Positions 17,171-25,855 of a stretch of DNA of 54,471 nt are shown here, one piece after another. The translations under genes were made by a program, and so were the position numbers. Each line of letters starts with the position of its first letter. Within the stretch, counting starts at the first letter, position 1. Source of the stretch: an uncultured Verrucomicrobiota bacterium. GTDB lineage: Bacteria; Verrucomicrobiota; Kiritimatiellia; SS1-B-03-39; UBA6053. The stretch lies in NCBI GenBank assembly GCA_937127435.1, contig CAKZLZ010000092.1, positions 1 to 54,471 on the forward strand. Reading direction: 5' to 3'. The notes under the pieces are model-generated. The model saw only the letters and a program-made list of their open reading frames with translations. It searched no databases and was not told the origin of the DNA.

Positions 17171-17632
17171 TTATTTCACCGTTTTATTTATGGCGTTTAC
17201 ATCCTCATCCGGGGGGATCTTGTCGGTATTTTGACCAAAGGCATGTTGCAGGATCCGTTTGATTGCATCCTTGTCTCCCAGGGTATTGGAAATCGCCTTG
17301 GCCCCCTCTTTCAAAAACAAAAATGCGATTTTCACCAGAATCCATGCGCCGAATGCCAACACCAAGACCGCACAAAATTTTGACAAGGGCAATTCTTCAC
17401 CTCCCAGAGACAGGGCAAAGGGTTCTCCGCCCGTGATGGCCTGCTCCCATTGGGAAATAATCCCTCCCATTGCTTCCGGATTACGTAAGCCTTCGGCGAT
17501 CCACCCGAAAATGCGAATGGAATACACCACGCCCAAAATCATCATCGTAAGCCCCAATAATGCACCGCAGCCTCTCACCCACTGTGAGAAAGACGGCAAT
17601 TTTACCGAATCATCCATGTCTTCCATTTGCAT
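17171..17632 (-). CDS. Unknown membrane protein, two spans
   Basis: A 153-residue protein with two likely membrane segments at about 25-45 and 88-107, an intervening polar loop and a charged C-terminal tail (GDKDAIKRILQ...). No family recognised. It is the first gene of a minus-strand unit of three, divergent from the TonB-like/exbBD cluster with about 280 bases between. A frame at 17706-17948 inside that gap overlaps the next gene and is not considered real. Confidence 0.68.
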   Translation of the reverse strand: MQMEDMDDSVKLPSFSQWVRGCGALLGLTMMILGVVYSIRIFGWIAEGLRNPEAMGGIISQWEQAITGGEPFALSLGGEELPLSKFCAVLVLAFGAWILVKIAFLFLKEGAKAISNTLGDKDAIKRILQHAFGQNTDKIPPDEDVNAINKTVK

Positions 17633-17911
17633 ACTGATCTCCTGTTTCCAATGAACTCCGAAAACTATTGATTTCCCTTAGGGGTACCAGACTTATTCCA
17701 AACTATTAGCGACAGCATCTCAGTCCCAGTGAGGAAAAGTACTGAAAGAGAGACAATACCGACATACGACAGAACGATTTACGGTACTGAGGCCGGACGA
17801 CTCCTAACCTATATTTATTAACATTCCTCTTGAACAAAAGCCAAATCATGTAGAGATCAAAGGATATATTTAACACTTTGGTATATATTTCACTCCGAAT
17901 AGACTGTGCAT

Positions 17912-20809
17912 ATGATTTTTTCGAACCGATCCATTTCGCGTCGGCCAATCAGGGCCGCCCATAGCTTGGGGTTTTTCCTCATTCTTTCCGTGATTCTCCA
18001 TATCACCGGATTTGTGCCCGTGATCATAGAGAAAATCCTGCCCGAACCTTCTCCAGTATCCACAGCCTCAATGGAGGTATTGACCGAAGAAGATCCCGAG
18101 ATAAAAGCCGCCCTGCTGGAACAGCAACGGGAAAGTACGGAATCTCTGCTTAAATCCGCACTCGAAAATATCGCCGGAGAAGTGGACCCGGAAACCTTCG
18201 ATCAACTCTGGCAGGAAATGGAGATGGATTTCAGCCAGATGGAATGGCCGGAAATCGACAGTCTGGACTCACTGGAAACCTACAATCAACTGACTGCGGA
18301 AATGTTTGAACAGGCGGCAGGAAAACTGGAGGAGATGCTCAGGCAGGATTTGAAAAATGCCACCCTGGAGCAGGCACAGGAATTTTCCACCGCCAAACTT
18401 GCCAAACATCTTGAGCAAAGCATGGAGGAGCAGCTGGGAACCCGTGAAGCTGCGCAAAACATCCGGGAGGCCAAAAAGGAAACCGCCCAACGGCATCAGG
18501 AATTAAAAAAAGATTTAAAGAACGTAAAACGAAAAATAGATCAAGCCGCACAGCAACAGAAAAGTCTGGCAGAACATACCGCCAAAACAGAACAGTCAGA
18601 AGCTACGGCTCCGCAACGTAAACGGGCCGCCAAAAGCCAACAAAGCCTGCAGAAACAAGTGGGAGATCTTTCACAGGACCTGCAAGAACTCAGCGAAAAG
18701 TTTTCACAGGAACTTTCAGCAAAGCCCCTTCCTGCCCCCCGGCTCGCGGAAGCACAAAATGAACAAACCGAGGCTTTGAATAAACTTAAGCAGGAAACGG
18801 CTTCATCAGAAAATATGCAAAAAGCAACCGAAGCTTTGCAGCAGGGATCCCAGGAACTTTCTGAGATCCTGGCCACCGTAACCGAACTTCCCGAGGTGGA
18901 TTTACAGGCGCGTCAATCCATGAAAGCTTTGGTGGATCAGCAATTAAAATCAGAAATTCAACAGAGCTTTGACGAGACTCTGACATCCACTCTCGCACCC
19001 CAGGGCGCGGAAATTCTCACCCGGCAGGCGCAGGAATTTTTTGAAGAATTCGGCATGGAAGCAGACCCGGAACTGGAAGCCCAACTGAAGGAAGCCCTCA
19101 CGGAAATGATAGGAAAGTCGGTGCCGGAATTAATGAAAGATCAAGCCGGGCAATTGGCCATGAACAAAACGGAAGCCGCCCTGAAATTGGATGAAATTCA
19201 AGCCGCGGAAAAAGCTGCGGTGCGAGCGAATGCCGCCGCAAAGACCCAGGCGCAGCAGGCACAAGTCAGCGGAGAAGTGGCAAAAGCCCGCAGGGCGGTT
19301 GATTTGGGGGATATGAGCGGACGCATGGAGGAAATCAAAGCCAAACACGGCATGAAACAACGGGCGGAAGCCATGGCCGAGAGTTTTCGTGAAGGGCGGG
19401 GAGATTTAGGGGCATTGGGAAACATGATGGCCGCAATGGGCACCCTGCAGGAAGGGCAAGGAAAAGGAAATCTGCCCCCGGGAGCCAGTCTTCCCTTTGG
19501 TCTCCCTATTCCCGGTGGGCCAGGTGCGTTCAATGTGGACGTTTTTAATCAGCTCCTCGAAATGAGTGCCGCCCGCAATGATCCGGAAGCCGTATACCCC
19601 GAACTGGAAAAGCAGGCGGAAAAACTGGTAAACCGCGCCGGGGAATTTCCAGAACTGCGTCCGGTAAAAATGATTGACCCCGAACCTGAAGGAGAGGAGA
19701 AAGCGGATGAACCGGAACGGGAAGTGATCCCGCCCGCATTCAACCCCTTAAAATTCGGCTGGGCCACCATGGTACGGGAAAAACCTGTGTTGGACGGGCA
19801 ACTCGATGAATGGGAAATGGACCGCGCCCAGTACGTCTCCATGTGGAACCGCGGGACAGAAAACCCCGTGGAACTTCCGGAAGAGGCTTCGGTGAAAATG
19901 GCCATGCAATGGGATCATGACGGACTCTATATCGCCGCCGTGGTTCCGAATGACAGTAAAGCCGCTCCAAGTTCTGCAAGTAAATTTTGGGAGGGGGACA
20001 GCATCGAAGCGTGGCTGGACACTTCCGAGTTGCGCGGACCGCTTATGACCTACTATGAAGCCATTCAAATGTGGTGGCACCCCTACCCCAGCAAAAACAA
20101 TCCGGAGATGGTGGCCGGCTTCAGTCATGGCTACCGTATGGACGGAAAACCCGGAGCCAGGGCCGTTTTCAGACGTGATCAACAGACCGGCTTACAAATG
20201 GGCATGCGGGAAACGTCCGGAGGGTATACGGTTGAACTCTTTATCCCCCAGGAAAAGGTACTCAAAGGTCCCAAATTCAGAGCCGGAAAATATCTGGGTT
20301 TCCAAATCTCTTTTAATCACGTCAGAGGGGATCAAAGTTTGTCCTGGGTGATGCGGGGGCACCATAGCTGGGAGCGTCCGGATACCTGGGGCGATCTGTT
20401 GCTGATGGGATCGGATGCGGAAATTTCCTTTTTCAAAGACGACGCCCTCGAAAACTCTTTAGACGTTTTGCTCCCGGGGGAACCCTTCCGGATAAAGCTT
20501 CATGATCCGGATATGAATCTGGATCCAAGATATAAAGATCAGCTCATCGTCCAGGTCACCGGCGCCTTTGGCCATAGTGAAACCGTGGTGCTGGGTGAAA
20601 CGGAAATCAACAACGGCATTTTTTCCGGTGGGGTGGAGACAAACAATATTTATACCGGATACCGGAAAGGCTTTCTGCCCGTCAAACCCGGTGCCCCTCT
20701 AACCGTCAAATATCTCGACCAGCGCCGTGACTACGGCGAAACCAACCTGCAGGTGAAAAAGAATCTTCCCAGTGCCTGGCCGACTTACCGAATCAGTACG
20801 AATCCCTAA
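17912..20809 (+). CDS. TonB-like anchored coiled-coil protein with CBM9-like domain
   Basis: About 965 residues. A single N-terminal span (about 19-42) contains LSVILH, that is S26-x3-H30, the same spacing as the Ser/His pair in the TonB membrane anchor that contacts ExbB/ExbD; it is followed by a Pro-rich exit. Residues about 60-500 are Glu/Gln/Ala/Lys-rich and strongly helical, likely a long coiled coil. A Gly/Pro linker lies near 510-540. From about 625 (KPVLDGQLDEWEMDRA) to 825 is a CBM9/DOMON-like beta domain (WEGDSIEAWLDTS, GYTVELFIPQE), then a further beta domain (HDPDMNLDPRY). No TonB C-terminal domain is seen. The exbB and exbD genes follow directly. ATG 17912 is chosen over GTG 17906. 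Function unknown; transmission of proton-motive force to a periplasmic or surface carbohydrate-related partner is inferred. Confidence 0.8.
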   Translation: MIFSNRSISRRPIRAAHSLGFFLILSVILHITGFVPVIIEKILPEPSPVSTASMEVLTEEDPEIKAALLEQQRESTESLLKSALENIAGEVDPETFDQLWQEMEMDFSQMEWPEIDSLDSLETYNQLTAEMFEQAAGKLEEMLRQDLKNATLEQAQEFSTAKLAKHLEQSMEEQLGTREAAQNIREAKKETAQRHQELKKDLKNVKRKIDQAAQQQKSLAEHTAKTEQSEATAPQRKRAAKSQQSLQKQVGDLSQDLQELSEKFSQELSAKPLPAPRLAEAQNEQTEALNKLKQETASSENMQKATEALQQGSQELSEILATVTELPEVDLQARQSMKALVDQQLKSEIQQSFDETLTSTLAPQGAEILTRQAQEFFEEFGMEADPELEAQLKEALTEMIGKSVPELMKDQAGQLAMNKTEAALKLDEIQAAEKAAVRANAAAKTQAQQAQVSGEVAKARRAVDLGDMSGRMEEIKAKHGMKQRAEAMAESFREGRGDLGALGNMMAAMGTLQEGQGKGNLPPGASLPFGLPIPGGPGAFNVDVFNQLLEMSAARNDPEAVYPELEKQAEKLVNRAGEFPELRPVKMIDPEPEGEEKADEPEREVIPPAFNPLKFGWATMVREKPVLDGQLDEWEMDRAQYVSMWNRGTENPVELPEEASVKMAMQWDHDGLYIAAVVPNDSKAAPSSASKFWEGDSIEAWLDTSELRGPLMTYYEAIQMWWHPYPSKNNPEMVAGFSHGYRMDGKPGARAVFRRDQQTGLQMGMRETSGGYTVELFIPQEKVLKGPKFRAGKYLGFQISFNHVRGDQSLSWVMRGHHSWERPDTWGDLLLMGSDAEISFFKDDALENSLDVLLPGEPFRIKLHDPDMNLDPRYKDQLIVQVTGAFGHSETVVLGETEINNGIFSGGVETNNIYTGYRKGFLPVKPGAPLTVKYLDQRRDYGETNLQVKKNLPSAWPTYRISTNP

Positions 20810-20821
20810 AAGGAAAAACTT

Positions 20822-21475
20822 ATGTCCATGTTTATCGATAAAATGATTGAAGCCGGAGGTGCCATGTTTCCCTTGGCCCTCTGCTCCATTATTTCCATTG
20901 CTGTGATCATCGAACGCTTTATGCATCTCCGAATCAAATACGTCATTGATGAAACAATGGTGAAAGAAGCCAGTCAATCGGTGAAAAAAGGAGATCTTGA
21001 ACAGGCCCGGAAATTGGGACAAGCCTCCCCGACCCTGTTTGGAACCATTCTGGATAAAGGCATCGAAACCCATCAAATTGAAAACAGTGAATTGGAACAG
21101 GCACTGGTGGAATGTGCGGGCCGGGCGATGCCCAAATTGGAGCGCTTTCTCAATGTCCTCGCCCTGATCGGCAGCATCGCTCCCCTGCTCGGACTCTTTG
21201 GTACGGTCTACGGGATGGTCTTGTCTTTCGATGAAATTGCCCGCGCCAGTGTCGATAAGGAATTGATGGCCCGGGGAATTTCCGTGGCGCTCATTACCAC
21301 CGGTACCGGACTGCTGATTGCCATTCCCGCGATTATTGCGAACAACTTTTTCCGGGCCCGGGTCGACAAGTATTACGCGGTGGTTGAAGAGGCGATTTTA
21401 AAAGTGATGCGGGCATACCATGTCGGCCAGTTAAACGATAACCGCAAACAGGGAGAGCCCCATGGCCAAGATTAA
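20822..21475 (+). CDS. exbB: MotA/TolQ/ExbB proton channel protein
   Basis: A 217-residue ExbB/TolQ-family inner-membrane protein with three spans: about 14-32, then 118-138 ([19 protein letters not shown]) and 155-178 ([18 protein letters not shown]). The family's conserved GTVYGM and TTGTGL blocks are present. With ExbD it forms the proton-driven motor that energises TonB-like partners. The gene starts 13 bases after the TonB-like protein, with AAAAGGAAAA before the ATG, and overlaps exbD by 14 bases, so the three are one operon. Confidence 0.92.
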   Translation: MSMFIDKMIEAGGAMFPLALCSIISIAVIIERFMHLRIKYVIDETMVKEASQSVKKGDLEQARKLGQASPTLFGTILDKGIETHQIENSELEQALVECAGRAMPKLERFLNVLALIGSIAPLLGLFGTVYGMVLSFDEIARASVDKELMARGISVALITTGTGLLIAIPAIIANNFFRARVDKYYAVVEEAILKVMRAYHVGQLNDNRKQGEPHGQD

Positions 21476-21899
21476 CCGTCGGGAACGCAGAGCCATTCAG
21501 GGGGCGGATTTAACCCCCATGATTGACGTGGTGTTTCTCTTGCTGGTGTTCTTTATGGTTGCCACCAATTTTGTGGAGGAAACCCAGCAATATAAAATTG
21601 AACTCCCCAAAGCTGAAGATGCGCAAGTTGAAAAATTGGCGGATGTGCTTTCTGTACTCATTCTGAAGGCGGATGATACCGACCGGAGCGCGGACCCTCT
21701 GCTCTTCAGCATCAACAATGAATCCATCTCCCACCGGGACCTGTTTGACCGAATTCAACAAGCGACCTCGGAAGGGGATTTAAAAACCGTGATTATCAAA
21801 GCTGATAAGAATGCACGGTATCAGGACGTCATTTCCGTGGTCAGTTGCCTGCATGCACTCGACATCCCCGACTTCAGTTTGGCTGTACTGGGAGAGTAA
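21462..21899 (+). CDS. exbD: ExbD/TolR biopolymer transport protein
   Basis: A 145-residue ExbD/TolR-family protein: a basic cytoplasmic start, one span at about 19-38 with [15 protein letters not shown], in which D22 matches the essential proton-carrying Asp of ExbD, and a periplasmic domain of about 100 residues ([18 protein letters not shown] is the typical ending block). It partners exbB. The next gene is convergent. Confidence 0.92.
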   Translation: MAKINRRERRAIQGADLTPMIDVVFLLLVFFMVATNFVEETQQYKIELPKAEDAQVEKLADVLSVLILKADDTDRSADPLLFSINNESISHRDLFDRIQQATSEGDLKTVIIKADKNARYQDVISVVSCLHALDIPDFSLAVLGE

Positions 21900-21914
21900 A
21901 GTCAGACTTTAATT

Positions 21915-22757
21915 TTAGTCCAATGCCGAGTGGCTGATGGTACCGGCCGACTCGGCGGTCACCCAATAGAACCACTTTGCAAACCCTTCCGCAGGGTCCC
22001 GGGGAAGTGACTGTTCATAATCCCAGGGTTTCTGAGGATTTTGCCGCAGCACCACCGCGTCGAGAATGCTGGAGGAAAGTGAGGAAGAGAGATGTTCCAC
22101 ATTATCGTACAACATCACCAGTGCCGGGCCTTTTCCTTTCCGGGGTAATGCGCGGCCGTCAATGCCCATGGGCAAATCAAACAGACAGATCACCACGTCC
22201 GCATCCTGCTGATCCAGCACAATCCGGGAAAAACGTCTGGTGGTATAGTACTCCATGAAATATTGGGTCATATCAACAGCGACTGCACTTTCTTCGCTGG
22301 CGGGATCCAATTCATCTTCCGATATATCGGTAACCGAATGACCACCGGGATTGGGCGGCAGGGGAATCTGTTTTGTCTGAACCTGCAACCCTGCGTTTTC
22401 CATTTCCTTCACCAGTACGTCCCGCAACTCGTCCAGCCTCTCCGGCGCCCGGTATAACCCGTAGGCTTTAGGGGGAACCAGGACGGTCACCCGACTTTGC
22501 GGATGACGTTCGGCCACTTTGCGTCCTGAGATCGTCGCTTGTGCGGTTTGGTATGACCCGACATGGATCTGAGCCCTGTCATCCCCTTCCGGGCGCATGC
22601 TGGAGACCAGCATTTTCACAACGATCAGAATGAGGGCCAACACCACGAGCACCAGCGCCAAAGGTGCCCCCGCCGCCCCTTGGGCCTTGGCATTTCGATT
22701 CAGGATATAGGCACCCGCCAAACAGGCTACGATAAGAACAAGGAAGAGAAATGTCAT
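21915..22757 (-). CDS. Unknown membrane-anchored protein
   Basis: A 280-residue protein with two N-terminal spans (about 2-20 and 30-50), then a soluble part. The soluble part has alternating strands and helices (TVLVPPKAYGLYRAPERL, RIVLDQQDADVVICLFDLP, PALVMLYDN), reminiscent of a Rossmann-like or flavodoxin-like fold, but I recognise no family. It is convergent with exbD (15 bases apart) and downstream of the prepilin-like gene on the same strand. Function unknown. Confidence 0.7.
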   Translation of the reverse strand: MTFLFLVLIVACLAGAYILNRNAKAQGAAGAPLALVLVVLALILIVVKMLVSSMRPEGDDRAQIHVGSYQTAQATISGRKVAERHPQSRVTVLVPPKAYGLYRAPERLDELRDVLVKEMENAGLQVQTKQIPLPPNPGGHSVTDISEDELDPASEESAVAVDMTQYFMEYYTTRRFSRIVLDQQDADVVICLFDLPMGIDGRALPRKGKGPALVMLYDNVEHLSSSLSSSILDAVVLRQNPQKPWDYEQSLPRDPAEGFAKWFYWVTAESAGTISHSALD

Positions 22758-22781
22758 AAGTTGAACTGCTTGGATTAAATT

Positions 22782-23591
22782 CTAAAAAGGATAAAAGTGT
22801 CCCCAAGTGACACTCCCGCGCGGGACCCGTTCCACATGGCCATCCACCATAAGCATCGCCGCACCGTCCATCACCCAGTACCCCAATCCACCGGCCATAT
22901 CGACCTGTTTATTCATGGGCAAAAAGTCACTCATATCCTTACTGTAGTAACGAAACCACGGGTTCCAGAGTGCTGTGTGCGTATAACTGTTGCCTCTCCA
23001 ACTGCCTCCTTTACCCGCAGAGGCAATGACAAATGTGGTCGCCGGTCTTACAAAGTCAGCCATCGAGGGTCTGGTAACCCCGTTAGCCCCGGGCTTACCT
23101 CTTATGGCAATACCACTCCGGTTGCATTCACCCATATATTGATTCATGGAATATCCGCAGTTCGCGGTTTGTCCGAAGGCCTTCACATCCGGTCGAAAAG
23201 GACAGGAGGGTGCGTCCAAAATCATATAATGACTTTTAATGCCCCCCGCGTAGGTCAGAATCTGATTCCGCCAGGACTGGGTGTTGTAATTGCCCGTGGT
23301 CCGGTCTTCCACCCATGGCAGATGCCCGTTGTGCTCGGTGGCATAGCTGAGCATTAACGACCCTACACTTTTCATATTTGACATGGTCTGAATGGCTTTC
23401 CCACGTTCCAGCACCTTTTGGGTGGCGGGAACCAACATGGATGCCATCAATGCGATGATGGCAATCACCACCAGCATTTCAATCAGTGTAAATGCCGATT
23501 TTTCCCGGCGGTAACAAGGCTTTATCGACGGTGCGGTTTTTCTATGCAGGCTGCAAATGTCTTTCTTCATATTTTTTTTTAAACCAACCAT
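22782..23591 (-). CDS. Prepilin-type N-terminal cleavage/methylation protein
   Basis: About 270 residues. A basic leader ends in RREKSAFTLIEMLVVIAII, the prepilin peptidase and methylation site (cut before Phe, Glu at +5), followed by the hydrophobic helix of a type IV/type II pseudopilin. The C-terminus has AAMLMVDGHVERVPRG, the HxDG-like ending found in the large prepilin-like families of Verrucomicrobiota, Lentisphaerota and Planctomycetota. Likely exported and structural; specific role unknown. Start uncertain: ATGs at 23591 and 23570 are both possible, neither with a clear ribosome binding site. Confidence 0.82.
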   Translation of the reverse strand: MVGLKKNMKKDICSLHRKTAPSIKPCYRREKSAFTLIEMLVVIAIIALMASMLVPATQKVLERGKAIQTMSNMKSVGSLMLSYATEHNGHLPWVEDRTTGNYNTQSWRNQILTYAGGIKSHYMILDAPSCPFRPDVKAFGQTANCGYSMNQYMGECNRSGIAIRGKPGANGVTRPSMADFVRPATTFVIASAGKGGSWRGNSYTHTALWNPWFRYYSKDMSDFLPMNKQVDMAGGLGYWVMDGAAMLMVDGHVERVPRGSVTWGHFYPF

Positions 23592-23627
23592 AAACGTTAA
23601 TGGGGAAGGTTCATACGGGGATACCAT

Positions 23628-23942
23628 TCATTTTGGGGTCGGATGTGTGTCTCGTAAGTCTAACAGGCATTGCGATTAAACAGATATTAACTACCCGTTT
23701 GAGTATATAACCTTCTCAGACTTCTTCCTATATGTACATAGGATTTATGGCCACCATATTTCAGATATGAATATATACAGCGGCAGCTGAGACGGGGCAT
23801 TTACCTCATAGAATATAAAGGCTCCACAGTGAAGTAGCGGCGTCGAAAATCACTATAAATACTCAATAAAAGCCAAAATTTGATGATGAAAAGCCTCAAA
23901 CCCTCATCCAGCCCTCACCGCACGATTCACCACCAAACCGTA
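23628..23942. other. Gene-free interval upstream of prepilin and downstream of sulfatase
   Basis: About 315 AT-rich bases with no plausible gene. The only structure noticed is CCTAT-ATGTAC-ATAGG in the middle, an inverted repeat of five bases around six. It may hold the prepilin promoter. No terminator with a T run was found after the prepilin-side or sulfatase-side stop codons. Confidence 0.4.
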
Positions 23943-25727
23943 TCAGGTAATATCAGACAAACGCACCGCAGCTTCTTTTAAAGTGTCCGCCTGATGATCC
24001 TCCTGACGTTTTCTTATTTCTTCTTTTGAAAATGAGGTCCATTTTCGTTTGCCGTTGATCTCCTGATCGCAGGCGAGCCAGAAACCAAAATTATCCGCAT
24101 CCGATACTTCCGTCACCACCCGGGGTAGCGCTTTCCGCTGTTCTGGGCTTACATCTTCTTTCTCCAGGATGGCGCTGAGCGATGCCCGATAGGCCGCCCA
24201 ATCTTTCTCATGTAATTTGAGACAGTAATATTCGTTTTGACACCTCACCCGCTCTGCCACATCAGAGGGTTTTAATTCCTCCGGGAGGAATGGATCCTCG
24301 GCTTTGGCCAGCCAGCCCACCAATTCGGTGTGGAGTTTTTCGCGGGTGGCTTCGTGGGCGGGATCTTCAATGAGGTTATGCATCTGATACGGATCCGCAA
24401 GATTGTCATAGAGCAACCAGGGTCCATCCGCATTCACGATGTAGCTGAAACGTTCCGAACGCACCCCCCGACAGGGGACAAAAGAATTTCCGGGGTCTTC
24501 ACCCAAGCGCCGTTTAAAGTAATTGCGACGGAAACTGTTGACGGTCAGGAATTGGGTTTCCGGCACTTTCTGAGGTTGTGACAACAGGGTCGGCGCCAAA
24601 TTGGTTCCGCCGCATTCTTCCGGCACGGGAATTCCCGCCAAACCGCAAAGGGTGGGAAAGAGGTCCATGGTACCGATGTTGCGGTTGCAGATTCGGCCCG
24701 CTTCAATGCGCCCCGGCCAGCGGGCAATGAATGGAACCCGTACAGATTCATCAAAAGGATTGGCTTTGCTGGTGGCATCGTTCGACCAAAAAGAACTGCC
24801 ATGATCCGAACTGTAAATGAACACCGTATCGTCTTCCAAGCCCTGTTTTTCCAACTCGGTCAATACCCGGCCCACTTCGCGGTCCACCGCACAGATGTGC
24901 GCCAGATAGTTCCGGTAATAGAAAACTTCTTGCTCCCGTTTTTCAAACGGCTCTTTATTGACATTCGGGCGGTAATATAATTCTTCCCCTTCGGGAATCA
25001 TATCCAGCATTTCTTTGGGAGCATCATCCCAACGCCAGTGCGGAGGATTCAGGGAAATCATGAGCATAAAAGGATCTTCATCTTTGGCATGCCGATCCAA
25101 AAAATCCAGGGCCTGATCGGTCATACCGATGGCATTGTAGCCCTCCACTTTCCGGAATTCTTCTTTGGAGGGCACGTCCCTCACTTCGGTTTCCCAATGG
25201 TTGTCGCCATAAAGCCAATGCGTAAATTCATCGAAACCGGCATGGTAAACCGAATCGTTATGCAAATGCCATTTGCCAATATACCCCGTGGTGTAGCCCG
25301 CGTCGTTAAAGGCGTGGGCAATGGTTGGTGACTTTTTGCCGATAACTCCCGGATCCAAAAAAACTTCATTGCTAATGCAGGAACTCTGGTGCGGCCATTG
25401 CCCGGTAATCATCATGCCACGATACGGCACACAGATCGGGGAGGTACTGCAACAATTGTCCATCCGTAGCCCCTGCCCGGCCAGTTTACTCATATTCGGG
25501 GTGGGCAAATCCGGACGTTCGGTAAACGGGCAACTGCACCAGCGGTGTTCGTCGCTGAAGAGATAGACGATATTGGGCCGCGTCTTCCTGTTTTCTGGTT
25601 TGGGTTCAGGCATATTTGCGAGTCCTTTGTTTAATGCGTTGGCTACAATTCCGGTCATACCCCACTTCAAAAATGAACGGCGTTTCAGATTGGCGGATGC
25701 ATCGGAAAGTTCAGCAGGCATACCCAT
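23943..25727 (-). CDS. Tat-exported formylglycine sulfatase
   Basis: About 594 residues, alkaline-phosphatase superfamily sulfatase (S1 family). A twin-arginine signal is visible near the N-terminus (LKRRSFLKWGM), so export is folded, through Tat. The metal-binding start is RPNIVYLFSDEHR; the sulfatase signature is CVPYRG with C99 as the residue converted to formylglycine; GYTTGYIGKWHLH and YSSDHGSSF are the later metal and active-site blocks. The substrate is unknown, probably a sulfated polysaccharide or sugar. ATG 25727 is chosen over a TTG at 25742; ATG 25721 is also possible. The maturase needed for the Cys is not in the window. Confidence 0.9.
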   Translation of the reverse strand: MGMPAELSDASANLKRRSFLKWGMTGIVANALNKGLANMPEPKPENRKTRPNIVYLFSDEHRWCSCPFTERPDLPTPNMSKLAGQGLRMDNCCSTSPICVPYRGMMITGQWPHQSSCISNEVFLDPGVIGKKSPTIAHAFNDAGYTTGYIGKWHLHNDSVYHAGFDEFTHWLYGDNHWETEVRDVPSKEEFRKVEGYNAIGMTDQALDFLDRHAKDEDPFMLMISLNPPHWRWDDAPKEMLDMIPEGEELYYRPNVNKEPFEKREQEVFYYRNYLAHICAVDREVGRVLTELEKQGLEDDTVFIYSSDHGSSFWSNDATSKANPFDESVRVPFIARWPGRIEAGRICNRNIGTMDLFPTLCGLAGIPVPEECGGTNLAPTLLSQPQKVPETQFLTVNSFRRNYFKRRLGEDPGNSFVPCRGVRSERFSYIVNADGPWLLYDNLADPYQMHNLIEDPAHEATREKLHTELVGWLAKAEDPFLPEELKPSDVAERVRCQNEYYCLKLHEKDWAAYRASLSAILEKEDVSPEQRKALPRVVTEVSDADNFGFWLACDQEINGKRKWTSFSKEEIRKRQEDHQADTLKEAAVRLSDIT

Positions 25728-25855
25728 AAATATCACAAACAAAATTTCCGCACAATGTCAGGGTTGCAAACATTGGGGCATAAAGACCCGCCCTATAAAC
25801 ACGAAGTTCCACGAATTGCAGTTGCTTGTAGAATAAGATCCCATAATGTAACGGT

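Noticed and set aside
17706..17948. 80-codon minus-strand frame between the membrane genes and the TonB-like gene
   Set aside because: Overlaps the start of the TonB-like gene, has mixed composition with no domain and lies in the divergent promoter region.
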